Shown here piece by piece: positions 1 to 8,229 of a DNA stretch of 64,000 nucleotides; within the stretch, counting starts at the first letter, position 1; every line of letters starts with the position of its first letter. Position numbers and translations under genes: made by a program. The notes below the pieces were generated by a model. The model made no database searches. It had not been told where the DNA came from and saw only the letters and a list, made by a program, of their open reading frames with translations. This stretch comes from Cutibacterium equinum (GTDB lineage Bacteria > Actinomycetota > Actinomycetes > Propionibacteriales > Propionibacteriaceae), in contig NZ_CP115668.1 of NCBI RefSeq assembly GCF_028021195.1, positions 1 through 64,000 on the forward strand, written 5' to 3'.

Positions 1-719
1 TTGAGGTCATCGACCTGCACAAGTCCTTCGGGGAGGTCGAGGTGCTCAAGGGCATCTCAGCCACCATCACCAAGGGCGAGGTGCTGTCCATCATCGGCCC
101 GTCCGGGTCCGGAAAGTCAACATTCCTGCGCTGCCTCAACCTGCTCGAAGAGGTCACGAGCGGCACCGTCAAGGTGGAGGGACAGGACCTCACCGCCAAG
201 GACACCGACATCAACAAGGTGCGCCAGAAGGTGGGAATGGTCTTCCAGCACTTCAATCTGTTCCCGAACATGACCGTCGCCGAGAACATCATGCTGGCCC
301 CGGTGCAGCTCAAGAAGGCCAACAAGAAGGAGGCCGCTGAGCGCGCCCACCGAATGCTGGAGCGGGTGCACATGGCCGACAAGGCTGACGCGCGTCCCTC
401 CCAGCTCTCGGGTGGCCAGAAACAGCGCGTCGCGATCGCCCGGGCTCTGGCCATGGACCCCGACGTCATGCTCTTCGACGAGCCGACCTCGGCCCTCGAC
501 CCGGAGATGGTCGGTGAAGTGCTCGACGTCATGAGGGACCTCGCCGAGGGCGGCATGACGATGGCCGTCGTCACCCACGAGATGGGATTCGCGCGGGAGG
601 TTGCTGACCGCCTGATGTTCATGTCTGACGGTTACCTCGTGGAGGAGGGAGACCCGGTCGAGGTGCTGTCCAACCCGCAGAATGAGAGGACGAAGAACTT
701 CTTGTCCAAGGTGCTGTGA
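1..719 (+). CDS. polar amino acid ABC transporter ATP-binding protein (5' partial)
   Basis: This is the nucleotide-binding subunit of a GlnQ/GluA-type amino acid importer; it hydrolyses ATP on the cytoplasmic side of a permease pair. The reading frame is open from base 3 to the window edge (it begins [10 protein letters not shown]), so only the first few codons are missing. Visible motifs in order are Walker [11 protein letters not shown]-loop [14 protein letters not shown], signature LSGGQKQR, Walker [15 protein letters not shown] and the switch histidine in [13 protein letters not shown]-loop and D-loop wording is typical of the polar amino acid subfamily. Its permease and binding protein would lie upstream, outside the window. 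A strong hairpin follows the stop, so it is the last gene of its operon. The exact substrate cannot be read from this subunit. Confidence 0.95.
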   Translation, partial: EVIDLHKSFGEVEVLKGISATITKGEVLSIIGPSGSGKSTFLRCLNLLEEVTSGTVKVEGQDLTAKDTDINKVRQKVGMVFQHFNLFPNMTVAENIMLAPVQLKKANKKEAAERAHRMLERVHMADKADARPSQLSGGQKQRVAIARALAMDPDVMLFDEPTSALDPEMVGEVLDVMRDLAEGGMTMAVVTHEMGFAREVADRLMFMSDGYLVEEGDPVEVLSNPQNERTKNFLSKVL

Positions 720-735
720 GGCGCTTCAGAGATCT

Positions 736-767
736 GACGTGGCGACGCCATCGGGCGTCGCCACGTC
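736..767 (+). terminator. intrinsic terminator after the amino acid ABC ATPase
   Basis: A perfect 14-bp stem (736-749 with 754-767) closes a 4-nt loop 17 bases after the stop codon. Only a short T-containing tail follows, as is common in GC-rich actinobacteria. It separates the ABC operon from the aminotransferase leader. Confidence 0.8.
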
Positions 768-783
768 TGTGTTCGGGGGCCGT

Positions 784-815
784 TACAGACAGGTGAGCCT
801 ACAGACAGGTGAGCC
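784..815. repeat. 16-bp perfect tandem duplication
   Basis: The unit TACAGACAGGTGAGCC occurs twice without a gap (784-799 and 800-815), between the ABC terminator and the structured leader of the aminotransferase. It may be a recent slippage duplication or a double protein-binding site; nothing in the sequence decides between these. Confidence 0.7.
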
Positions 816-840
816 GAGGGTCCCGGGCCGTGTGTGGTGA

Positions 841-913
841 ACGGGTTGCTGATCGTCGGTGCTGCTACTGGCGGTGGCAGGCAGAGGAATCAGCACCCCG
901 TTTTCCACCGCCA
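841..913 (+). promoter_or_regulatory. structured leader upstream of the aminotransferase, pseudoknot-capable
   Basis: Two stems interleave. Bases 841-853 pair with 889-901 (12 of 13 positions), and bases 869-877 (TGGCGGTGG) pair perfectly with 905-913 (CCACCGCCA). Because 869-877 lies in the loop of the first stem while its partner lies outside, the two helices form either a pseudoknot or two exclusive states. The element ends about 82 nt before the aminotransferase start. No T-box sequence or other known riboswitch consensus was recognised. Confidence 0.45.
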
Positions 914-995
914 TCTTCGGTACCGCCAGACGACACAGCGACGCTACGGGCGCCAGGGTGTGAGAGAGTTCCGACAACATCGATTGGAGGATGAC

Positions 996-2063
996 ATGGC
1001 CAAGGATGTGACCCGACGCGATGTTGTTCGAGGGCTTCCCCTTTACCAGCAGGGCATCATTCCCGGTTCGGACGCTGTGAAGCTGTCGTCCAACGAGAAC
1101 CCGTTCGGGCCGTTGCCGAGTGTCTATGAGGCCGTTTCTCGGACCTTGTCGGGGTTTAATCGTTACCCGTCGATGGGTGCCGAGGAGGTGCGCTCGGTCA
1201 TCGCCGAGCACGTCGGCGTCGATATGCGCCAGGTGGCTGTTGGTGCTGGCTCGACCGAGGTTGCCAGCCAGCTCATGCATGCCTTGGCCGGCGCCGGTGA
1301 CGAGATCATCTTCCCGTGGCGTTCCTTCGAGGCTTACCCGATCCTGACTCAGGTCGCCGGGGCCACCCCGGTCCCGGTGCCGTTAGCAACGGGGCTATTC
1401 CACGACCTCGATGCCATGGCTGCTGCGATCACCGACCGCACCCGGCTTATCTTCCTGTGCACCCCCAACAACCCGACCGGGACGGTCCTGCACACCGATG
1501 AGGTGGAGGAATTCCTGGCGAAGGTGCCCGAGGACGTTGTCGTCGCCGTGGATGAGGCCTACTGCCACTTCACCAAGGAGGAGGGTGCCGTCGACGGGAT
1601 GAGCCTTCTCGAGCACCGCCCGAATGTTGTCGTGCTGCGGACCTTCTCCAAGGCGTACGGCCTGGCGGGCCTGCGCATTGGTTTCGCCATCTCCAGTCCC
1701 GAGATCAGCGATGATCTGCGTCGCGTCGCCACCCCGTTTACGGTGACCTCTCTGGCTCAGCAAGCTGCGGTCGCGTCGTTGGCTGTCGAGGAGGAGCTCA
1801 ACGAGAGGGTTGGGCAGATCATCGCCGAGCGCACCAGGGTTTTCGACGCGCTGGTCGAGCAGGGGTGGACGGTCAGCCCGTCGCACGCGAACTTCCTGTG
1901 GCTGGTAACAGGGGACGATACCGACCGGGTTGACCAGGCCCTGACATCCCAGGGCGTCTACGCCCGATGCTGGAGCGGCGAGGGCATTCGCTTGTCGATC
2001 GGGTTGCCCGAGGACAATGACCGGGCGATCGAGGCACTCTCGCAGGCGATCGCCGAGGTTTAG
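996..2063 (+). CDS. histidinol-phosphate / aromatic amino acid aminotransferase
   Basis: A 355-residue PLP-dependent class I/II aminotransferase of the HisC family. It carries the N-terminal VKLSSNENPFGP segment, the AGSTEVASQLMHAL cofactor-binding region, CTPNNPTGT, VVAVDEAY with the PLP-ring Asp, and FSKAYGLAGLRIGFA with the Schiff-base Lys. The family interconverts imidazole-acetol phosphate or aryl-pyruvates with the matching amino acids. No other his genes are nearby, so an aromatic (Pat-type) role is as likely as histidine synthesis. The start at 996 is chosen because GGAGG lies 5 bases upstream and the family motif begins soon after; the frame is open further upstream without good coding character. 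Its stop overlaps the convergent lipase stop by four bases. Confidence 0.9.
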   Translation: MAKDVTRRDVVRGLPLYQQGIIPGSDAVKLSSNENPFGPLPSVYEAVSRTLSGFNRYPSMGAEEVRSVIAEHVGVDMRQVAVGAGSTEVASQLMHALAGAGDEIIFPWRSFEAYPILTQVAGATPVPVPLATGLFHDLDAMAAAITDRTRLIFLCTPNNPTGTVLHTDEVEEFLAKVPEDVVVAVDEAYCHFTKEEGAVDGMSLLEHRPNVVVLRTFSKAYGLAGLRIGFAISSPEISDDLRRVATPFTVTSLAQQAAVASLAVEEELNERVGQIIAERTRVFDALVEQGWTVSPSHANFLWLVTGDDTDRVDQALTSQGVYARCWSGEGIRLSIGLPEDNDRAIEALSQAIAEV

Positions 2064-2938
2064 ACGCCCAGGAAGTCCCGCCACTTCGGTAGCTCGGCGT
2101 TGACCTGGGCCATTCCGAGGGCATAGGCCTGACGCAGCTTCGTGACGTCTTTCTCCTTGTTGGTGACGGGCATCACGCGCGGATAGAAGACGTACGCCTT
2201 CCCCTCGGCCTCGAGGTCGCGCAGCATCTCCCTGGTGGCGTTGTACTTGGCCGGCCTGGCGATGATGGCATCGGCGACCGCCGGACGGCGTCGGAAAAGC
2301 CTGTGGACCGCCCGGGGCCGCTTGACCTCATCCTTGACGTAATCGCGTGGCCGGGTGCAGACGACGAAGAACCGGTCGTAGCCGTCGAGCTGGGCGGCGT
2401 CGATGGGGATACCGCCTGCGTCACCGATGGCCCCGTCAACGTACTCGACCCCGTCAATGGTCACCGGGGGCATGAACCCTGGCATCGTCGAACTGGCCCG
2501 TACCCGCACCATGAGATCGTCCATGGTGGGCATGTCGTCGCGGGTGAACCATTTCTGCTGGCCGTTGTCGGTGCGGGTAGCGCCAATGCGAAGCTGTTGG
2601 GTGGAGGTGGAGAAGGTCTGAAAGTCGAAGGGGAGTGCTTGGGTGGGCTCACCGGTGCGCTGGTAAATGTATTCGGCGTGGAAGAATCCGAGTCCGGTGA
2701 CCCAGGTGGCGAGGTTGCCGAAACGGGGGTCGGATGCGAAATCCGTGAAGCACTGACGGGTGCGCCAACGATCACGGGAGATGTAGTTTGCCGTGTGGGT
2801 TGCCCCCGCTGAAATGCCGGAGACGTGGGGGAATTCCCAGCCCATCTCCAACAATTTGACGACGACGGCGCTGGTGTACGACGCGCGCATCCCACCCCCC
2901 TCGAGGACCAGAGCTGTGCGTTTGATGGGAGTGGTCAT
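2060..2938 (-). CDS. patatin-like phospholipase family protein
   Basis: A 292-residue patatin-fold acyl hydrolase similar in layout to the RssA/YjeU group. The oxyanion-hole glycine stretch LEGGGMRASYTSAV is at residues 12-25, the nucleophile elbow GISAG follows about 25 residues later, and the catalytic Asp is in the DGAIGDAGGIPID segment. There is no signal peptide, so it should act in the cytoplasm or at the inner membrane face on phospholipids or acyl esters. It is convergent with the aminotransferase and divergent from the acetyltransferase, so it is probably monocistronic. The true lipid substrate is unknown. Confidence 0.9.
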   Translation of the reverse strand: MTTPIKRTALVLEGGGMRASYTSAVVVKLLEMGWEFPHVSGISAGATHTANYISRDRWRTRQCFTDFASDPRFGNLATWVTGLGFFHAEYIYQRTGEPTQALPFDFQTFSTSTQQLRIGATRTDNGQQKWFTRDDMPTMDDLMVRVRASSTMPGFMPPVTIDGVEYVDGAIGDAGGIPIDAAQLDGYDRFFVVCTRPRDYVKDEVKRPRAVHRLFRRRPAVADAIIARPAKYNATREMLRDLEAEGKAYVFYPRVMPVTNKEKDVTKLRQAYALGMAQVNAELPKWRDFLGV

Positions 2939-2992
2939 ATCTCCAGCCTGCCACGTTGTGGGTTGATGATGGTTGGCAAAATAGTGGGGGTG

Positions 2993-3562
2993 ATGTCTTC
3001 AAACGACGTTCCCTCTAGTGGCGAGCGTGGGCGGGCCGGTGATGTCGACATCCGGCCACTCGTCGAGGAGGACCTTGAGTGGCTGTGGCACTGGAACGTC
3101 GAGGTCGTCGATCCGCAGTGGAAACACTGGGACGGGCCGTACTTCGGGGCCGATGACGACCGTAGTTTTGACGAATTCGCCGAGGAATGGCGATCAGATC
3201 TCATGATGGGCCATCGAGCTGTGGTGACGGTGGACGCAAACCGGGCCGGATTCGTCTCCCGATTCGAGGAGCCGCCAGTCGGAGGCGGCTGGTGGGAGCT
3301 TGGGATCGTGCTGTTCCAGCCTGCCTTGTGGGGGCGGGGAGTGGGACGCCGAGCCCTGCGGCTGTGGACCGAGGAAACCTTCGAGACGACGGATGCCCAT
3401 GTCGTGACTCTGACGACATGGGGTGGCAATGGCAGAATGATCCACTGTGCCAATGCTGTGGGATACCGAGAATGTGGCAGGATTCCCCAAGCAAGGTCGT
3501 GGCAAGGACGTCGCTGGGATTCGGTGACGATGTCCCTGCTGCGCACTGACCTGACGAGATGA
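2993..3562 (+). CDS. GNAT family N-acetyltransferase
   Basis: About 189 residues with the acetyl-CoA acyltransferase fold: an N-terminal VDIRPLVEEDLEWLWHWN start typical of RimJ/RimL-like enzymes, a GWWELGIVLFQPALWGRGVGRRALRLW core with the Q/R-x-x-G-x-G/A pyrophosphate-binding loop, and a C-terminal TWGGNGRMIHCANAVGYRECGRIPQARSW-like segment in the order expected for that family. Substrate could be a protein N-terminus, aminoglycoside-like amine or metabolite. Start is uncertain: ATG 2993 is just behind a G-run, with in-frame ATGs at 2966 and 2969. Confidence 0.82.
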   Translation: MSSNDVPSSGERGRAGDVDIRPLVEEDLEWLWHWNVEVVDPQWKHWDGPYFGADDDRSFDEFAEEWRSDLMMGHRAVVTVDANRAGFVSRFEEPPVGGGWWELGIVLFQPALWGRGVGRRALRLWTEETFETTDAHVVTLTTWGGNGRMIHCANAVGYRECGRIPQARSWQGRRWDSVTMSLLRTDLTR

Positions 3563-3589
3563 ATGTGGCCATGAGGTGGAGGTGAGTAG

Positions 3590-4249
3590 ATGCGCCGGAG
3601 TGTGGTGACGTGTGCCCTGCTTTCCTGTGTTCTCATCTCTGGATGCAGCACCCTCAAGCCTTTGACGAATCCACAACCCACTCCCACATCGTCGGCGAGT
3701 TCGCCGGAGGTCGGGGCGGACGCCTATCCGGCCTGGGCGGTTCCGGTGACACGGTCGGGCAAGAAACTGGGGAGTTTTGGCGACGACCGTATCCGTATCG
3801 AGGTCGAGCAGGTCGCCATCGCGAAAGCTCCCAAGGATTCGGTCATGGTGGATCCCGACGACGGCACTCCGGTGGTGCGCAAGGGATCTCCGATTGTGTT
3901 GGTTCGCTACATCGTCACGAATGTGTCCGAGGCGCCGATCAATTTGGGTCTGGGGACGGTGACGATCACCGCGCGTTACCCGGACTGGAGTTGGCGTCAG
4001 CCCTTGGTCTCGGTGCCGGCCCCCGAGGCCGATGACACCCACAAGGTGGCCACGACTCCTTTCGCTCCCGGCAACGCCCGCCCGCCATATGTGTTGGGGC
4101 CGGGAGAATCGTTCATGGTGGGGGCAAATTACCCCTATGAAGTGGCGGAACAACTTGATGTGACGGCCACAGTCGTGGTGTGCGATTCATCCGGGGCCGT
4201 GGACCCCGGACTGGGGTGGACGGTCAGTGGTCAGGTGCATCTGACCTAG
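3590..4249 (+). CDS. predicted surface lipoprotein
   Basis: A 219-residue protein with a clear lipoprotein signal: basic N-terminus, hydrophobic stretch and lipobox LISGC with the lipidated Cys at residue 19, followed by a Ser/Thr/Pro-rich tether. The rest is beta-rich, with an LVRYIVTNVSEAPINLGL segment that resembles DUF4352-like immunoglobulin-fold domains seen on actinobacterial surfaces. GGAGGTGAG precedes ATG 3590. No catalytic motif is visible; role unknown. It sits 27 bases after the acetyltransferase and may be co-transcribed with it. Confidence 0.8.
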   Translation: MRRSVVTCALLSCVLISGCSTLKPLTNPQPTPTSSASSPEVGADAYPAWAVPVTRSGKKLGSFGDDRIRIEVEQVAIAKAPKDSVMVDPDDGTPVVRKGSPIVLVRYIVTNVSEAPINLGLGTVTITARYPDWSWRQPLVSVPAPEADDTHKVATTPFAPGNARPPYVLGPGESFMVGANYPYEVAEQLDVTATVVVCDSSGAVDPGLGWTVSGQVHLT

Positions 4250-4265
4250 TGGGGTGACGTCGTCC

Positions 4266-4362
4266 CCATAGTTGTCCACAGCAGGTGTGGATAACTATGG
4301 CGAACTGTGGATGACGACTGCGGGCGATGTGATGCGGAACACCCCCAGAAGTGTTGTCCACA
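4266..4362. promoter_or_regulatory. cluster of DnaA-box-like sites with a long inverted repeat, upstream of the pilus operon
   Basis: Four 9-mers match or nearly match the DnaA box: TTGTCCACA at 4272-4280 and 4354-4362, TGTGGATAA (the exact reverse of TTATCCACA) at 4286-4294 and TGTGGATGA at 4306-4314. The first two are the arms of a 15-bp inverted repeat (4266-4280 with 4286-4300, one G-T pair), which in RNA could also act as a terminator for the lipoprotein gene. The cluster lies just before the SAF/Tad operon. Confidence 0.5.
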
Positions 4363-4416
4363 GATTTGCTGTGCATCCCTTGAGAGCGATCCCGGCAGTC
4401 CCATAGCTTGACGCCC

Positions 4417-5046
4417 ATGTCCGCGACGACTCCTGAACACACGGCGACGCCGATACCCCGGCTGCGTCGCTCGCCCCGTCTCATCGCCATCGGGGTGCTT
4501 TGCGCCTGCCTGGGAGGTTTGGGTGGAGCATTTGCCTGGCACAGCGCGTCTCATACAGACCAGGTTCTCGTCATGACGCGGGCAGTGAGGCAGGGCGAGA
4601 TCGTCCGCAACACCGATGTCGGTCTCACGTCGGTTTCCGTCGATCGGGCGGTGACGACCATCCCGGCATCTCGGCTCGACGAGATTGTGGGCCGCCATGC
4701 CCTTGTCGATCTTTCCGCGGGTCAGCTGCTCGGATCCCACTCGGTCGGCGAGGTTCGGGTGGGGCCAGGACGCGCTCGGGTTGGGCTCAAACTTGCCGCC
4801 GGGAGGTTGCCAGCCGTCTCTTTGCCGGCAGGGGCGCAGGTGACCGTGGTCGAAACCAGCTCGGACAAGGCAGCGGAGACGGTTTCCGAGCTGTCGACCT
4901 TCGATGCCGTCGTTGTCGCAGCCCCGAAAGGCACCAGCGACCACGGGGGCTGGCTGGTCGACATCGAGGTGGACGCCGATAGCGCAGCCCAGCTCGCTGA
5001 CCTGGCCTCGTTGGACCGCATCGCCCTGGTCGAGAGGGGACGATGA
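4417..5046 (+). CDS. SAF domain protein, CpaB-like Tad pilus component
   Basis: A 209-residue protein with one membrane anchor (about residues 20-40) followed by an extracytoplasmic SAF domain: VLVMTRAVRQGEIVRNTDVGLTSV is the typical SAF start, and a second beta region follows LSAGQLLGS. In Tad systems CpaB/RcpC-type SAF proteins support secretin or pilus assembly and may bind cell-wall glycans. It is the first gene of an operon whose members overlap by a few bases. ATG 4417 is preferred; TTG 4408 is an alternative. No good Shine-Dalgarno is visible, so the mRNA may be leaderless. Confidence 0.8.
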   Translation: MSATTPEHTATPIPRLRRSPRLIAIGVLCACLGGLGGAFAWHSASHTDQVLVMTRAVRQGEIVRNTDVGLTSVSVDRAVTTIPASRLDEIVGRHALVDLSAGQLLGSHSVGEVRVGPGRARVGLKLAAGRLPAVSLPAGAQVTVVETSSDKAAETVSELSTFDAVVVAAPKGTSDHGGWLVDIEVDADSAAQLADLASLDRIALVERGR

Positions 5047-5864
5047 TGGCGATTGTCCTGCTCACGAGCTCTGGGGGAGCCCCCGGCCTGACGACGACGG
5101 CTCTTGGTCTGGCGTTGAGCTGGCCACGCGACGTCATTCTCATCGACGCTGACCCGTGTCCAGGCCACGCCATCGAATCAGGATTTCTGGCTGGTCGCGT
5201 CCCACCGCGTGCTGGACTGATCGGACTGGCCGCAGCCTGCCGCGATGGTGCTGACCCGGTCCAGGCCATGTGGGCCGAAACCATCCCCCTTCCTCACGAT
5301 GACGACGACACGATGGTCGGGTTCATCAGCGGGTACGGGCATCTTGGACAGGCTTCTCTCATGGGTCCTGCTTGGACATCCCTTGTCAGCGCCATGATCG
5401 ATCTGGGTCAGGCAGGGGTCGACGTCATTGTCGACGGTGGCCGACTGGGGCCGGAATCCTTGCCCGAGAGTCTCATTTCTCGCTCGTCACTCATCGGGAT
5501 CGTGACCCGATCACGGCTGCGTCAGCTTGCCGGGCTGTCCATGCGGTCCAACGAGATCGAGGCCATCTCTTCGGCCACCACCGGCACGGTGGGACTCATC
5601 GTCGTGGGCCCTGGCCATCCGTACAGCTCCCGCGAGATTGGACGTCAGTTTGGCCTGCCTGTGCTGGGAGAGGTGACTCGCGACGGTCAGGCTGCGGCTG
5701 TCTTGTCGGATGGGGATCCAGCGGGCAAGAGATGGTGTCGTGGACGGTATGCCACAAGTGTGAAAGCCCTGGCTGAGGCGATGGATCTCAAACTTCGTCG
5801 CTCCAACGAGACCATCAACGCTGTCCAAGACGCGACCTCGTTGAGTGTGGAGGTGGAACGATGA
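5043..5864 (+). CDS. TadZ/CpaE-like ParA-superfamily protein with altered P-loop
   Basis: A 273-residue MinD/ParA-like protein in the second position of the Tad operon, where TadZ/CpaE localises the pilus machine at the membrane. The N-terminus has the fold pattern AIVLLTSSGGAPGLTTTALG followed by DVILIDADPCPGHAIE, matching switch I. The canonical P-loop Lys is missing (GGAPGLTTT), so nucleotide hydrolysis is doubtful; other TadZ-like proteins are also degenerate. Its ATG overlaps the SAF stop and its end overlaps TadA. Assignment rests on fold motifs and position. Confidence 0.75.
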   Translation: MMAIVLLTSSGGAPGLTTTALGLALSWPRDVILIDADPCPGHAIESGFLAGRVPPRAGLIGLAAACRDGADPVQAMWAETIPLPHDDDDTMVGFISGYGHLGQASLMGPAWTSLVSAMIDLGQAGVDVIVDGGRLGPESLPESLISRSSLIGIVTRSRLRQLAGLSMRSNEIEAISSATTGTVGLIVVGPGHPYSSREIGRQFGLPVLGEVTRDGQAAAVLSDGDPAGKRWCRGRYATSVKALAEAMDLKLRRSNETINAVQDATSLSVEVER

Positions 5865-7366
5865 CGGTCAACGAAACTGCTGCGGCGGCGTCCAGATACG
5901 GCGATGACACCCCGGTGGCCATCGTCGAGGCCAGGGCAGACCTTGCTGGCCTGTTGTCGCGAATGTCGTCGTCAGTCCCACCGTCCCCGTCGGTTCCACC
6001 GTCTCCAGCGGTGACGGCTCCTCGCCCCACGCCGCAACGACTCGAGGCCACCGACGTTGACTGGCGCACCGTCATCGAGCTGCGTCGCAAGGCTTCTGAG
6101 CGCATTTCCTCGCAACGGGCATCGCATCGAGAACGCACCGGAGGTGATCTCAGTGGCGATGACGTGAGGATGCTCGGTCGTTCGGTGGTGCGTCAGGTCG
6201 TCGAATCCCACGCCGAGAAACTGACCGCCGAAGGGCAGGCGTTGTGGAGTACGTACACCAAGGAGGCCTACGTCAGCGCCGTCATGGATGCGATCTTCGG
6301 GTACGGGCGGCTGCAGCCCCTCTTCGAGATTCCCGACGCCGAGAACATTGAGATCAACGGTTACGATCGGGTCTTCATCCAGTACGGCGACGGCCGACGA
6401 GAGCCGGGCCCGCCCGTTGCTGACAGCGACGACGAGCTGGTGGAGGCGATCCGCTTCCTGGGCGAGTCCGCCAATCCGCCGCGGCCTTTTGATGACGCCC
6501 ATCCCACCATGACGGTGGCTCTCGGCTCGCAATACCGCCTGCACGCCATCGGGTTCGGGCTGTCCCACCGGCCGTCGGTCGTCATCCGTCACCACACCTT
6601 GACGAGGGTGACGATCGACGACCTCGTTGCCAGCGGGATGATGCCCCACCATGTCGGGGTGTTGTTGCGTGCGGCGGTGTTGGCGCGGCGCTCCATTGTC
6701 ATCGCGGGGGACCAAGGAGCCGGAAAGACGACCCTGTTGCGTGCCCTCGTCGATGCCATCCCGCCCACCGAACGGTTCGGAACCCTGGAAACCGACTATG
6801 AGCTGCTGACTCACCTCAACCCGGACCGCGACAACATGGTCGCCTTGCAGGCCACCGTCGGGTTGGGGGAGAAGGTCGACGGACGCTCCCTGGGTGAATT
6901 CACGGTTGCCGATCTCATCCCGGAGGCGCTGCGACAGAACTTGTCACGCCTCATCGTCGGCGAGGTGCGTGGTGTTGAGGCAGCCGCCATGTTCGAGGCG
7001 ATGCAGGCCGGGGCTGGAACCATGAGCACCACTCACTCCCATTCCGCGACCTCGACCATGGATCGTTTGGCTGGGCGAGTTGCCATGGGCGGCGTCATGA
7101 CGATCGAGGAGGCCTACCGCCAGATCGCTCACAACATCACCTTCCTCGTTCACGTCACCTTGGTCGACGACACGTGGCGAGGGGGAACACGGACCCGTCA
7201 CGTGACCGAAATCCGGCAGTTGACCGGGGCGCTGGAGAATGCCCGCCCCATCACCCATCTCACCTATGCGGCCCCGACGCCCACACAACCTGGCGTCTTC
7301 CATCCCGACCCGGCCCTGGTCGCAGAACTGTCCCATTACGAGCCCGAGGTGACCAGATGGGCATGA
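5861..7366 (+). CDS. tadA: TadA/CpaF secretion ATPase
   Basis: A 501-residue type II/IV secretion ATPase that powers Flp pilus extension and probably retraction. An N-terminal Pro/Ser/Val-rich linker (about residues 38-65) precedes the helical N-domain (LSGDDVRMLGRSVVRQVVESH). The catalytic domain has IEINGYDRVFIQYGDGR, Walker A GDQGAGKTT near residue 283, the Asp-box LETDYELL, and Walker B RLIVGEVRGVEAAAMFEAMQ, then GTMSTTHSHSA with the His-box. It works as a cytoplasmic hexamer under TadB/TadC. It begins inside the stop of the TadZ-like gene. Confidence 0.95.
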   Translation: MTVNETAAAASRYGDDTPVAIVEARADLAGLLSRMSSSVPPSPSVPPSPAVTAPRPTPQRLEATDVDWRTVIELRRKASERISSQRASHRERTGGDLSGDDVRMLGRSVVRQVVESHAEKLTAEGQALWSTYTKEAYVSAVMDAIFGYGRLQPLFEIPDAENIEINGYDRVFIQYGDGRREPGPPVADSDDELVEAIRFLGESANPPRPFDDAHPTMTVALGSQYRLHAIGFGLSHRPSVVIRHHTLTRVTIDDLVASGMMPHHVGVLLRAAVLARRSIVIAGDQGAGKTTLLRALVDAIPPTERFGTLETDYELLTHLNPDRDNMVALQATVGLGEKVDGRSLGEFTVADLIPEALRQNLSRLIVGEVRGVEAAAMFEAMQAGAGTMSTTHSHSATSTMDRLAGRVAMGGVMTIEEAYRQIAHNITFLVHVTLVDDTWRGGTRTRHVTEIRQLTGALENARPITHLTYAAPTPTQPGVFHPDPALVAELSHYEPEVTRWA

Positions 7367-8229
7367 GCACACCAGTTGCGGCATTGCTGGGGATTCTCCT
7401 GGTTGGAGGACTGGTCCTGATCGTCGTGGGCGCGATGCCGGTTCACCAGTTATCCACAGGTCAATCCACAAGCTTGTGGACACGGGTGGACAATTGGTTC
7501 TCCCGACTGCCCCGCCGCACTCGCGTGCACGGGCTGACTGGTCTGGGAATCGGTGCCCTCGGATACCTGGTCACTGGCTGGGCGGTCTTGATCGTCATCG
7601 TGCCAGTCCTGGCTGTGATGGTTCCCGCATTGCTGGCTGATCCGCCACGTCATGACCTCGATATCATGCGCGCCCTCGAGCGGTGGGTGCGTCTGGTCAG
7701 CGGGTCCGCGGCGACGGGCAAGTCCGTCATCGACGCCATCCGGGCGACACGTCGCCAAGCCCCCGAGCCACTGCTGGAACCACTCACTCGCATGGTGGCG
7801 CGGCTGGATTCACGATGGAACACCCGAGCTGCCCTGCAAGGATTTGCCGACGATCTGGACAGCGCCGACGCCGACCAGGTGATCGCCGCGATCATGATGG
7901 CCGCAGAACGAGGAGGAACCGGGGCCACCAGCACCCTTGATGCGCTCGCAGCATCCCTCCAGGAGCGAATTCGGGCCGCCCGGGAGATCCGGGCCGAACG
8001 TGCCAAACCACGAGTGGTCGTCCGCCAGGTCAGCGTCATCATCGCCGTCGTGATAGCTGGTGCCCTGGTCTTGGGGAGGGAGTACCTGGCTCCCTACCGC
8101 ACCGGCGTCGGCCAGGTCCTGCTGTGCTGCTACGCCGGGTTGTACCTCGTCGGGCTCGTCGCGCTGTCGCAACGCAGCAAGCCTCGACGTCGTGCCCGGA
8201 TCCTGTTGAGGCGGGCCGACCATGATTGA
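7357..8229 (+). CDS. tadB: TadB-like pilus platform protein
   Basis: A 290-residue inner-membrane protein with a T2SSF (GspF-like) domain that forms the platform on which TadA acts. It has N-terminal membrane helices (about residues 5-28 and 62-95), a cytoplasmic helical region with LVSGSAATGKSVIDAIRATR, and C-terminal helices (VIIAVVIAGALVLG and VLLCCYAGLYLVGLVAL). ATG 7357 has a GAGGTG ribosome site 6 bases upstream; ATG 7363 with an ATGA overlap to tadA is the alternative. The TTATCCACA near its 5' end (7450-7458) is another exact DnaA-box match inside the coding sequence. Confidence 0.88.
   Translation: MGMSTPVAALLGILLVGGLVLIVVGAMPVHQLSTGQSTSLWTRVDNWFSRLPRRTRVHGLTGLGIGALGYLVTGWAVLIVIVPVLAVMVPALLADPPRHDLDIMRALERWVRLVSGSAATGKSVIDAIRATRRQAPEPLLEPLTRMVARLDSRWNTRAALQGFADDLDSADADQVIAAIMMAAERGGTGATSTLDALAASLQERIRAAREIRAERAKPRVVVRQVSVIIAVVIAGALVLGREYLAPYRTGVGQVLLCCYAGLYLVGLVALSQRSKPRRRARILLRRADHD

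Noticed and set aside
7462-7481. TCCACAAGCTTGTGGA palindrome in tadB as an operator
   Set aside because: It lies inside coding sequence and can be explained by codon choice; only the DnaA-box match at 7450 is mentioned.
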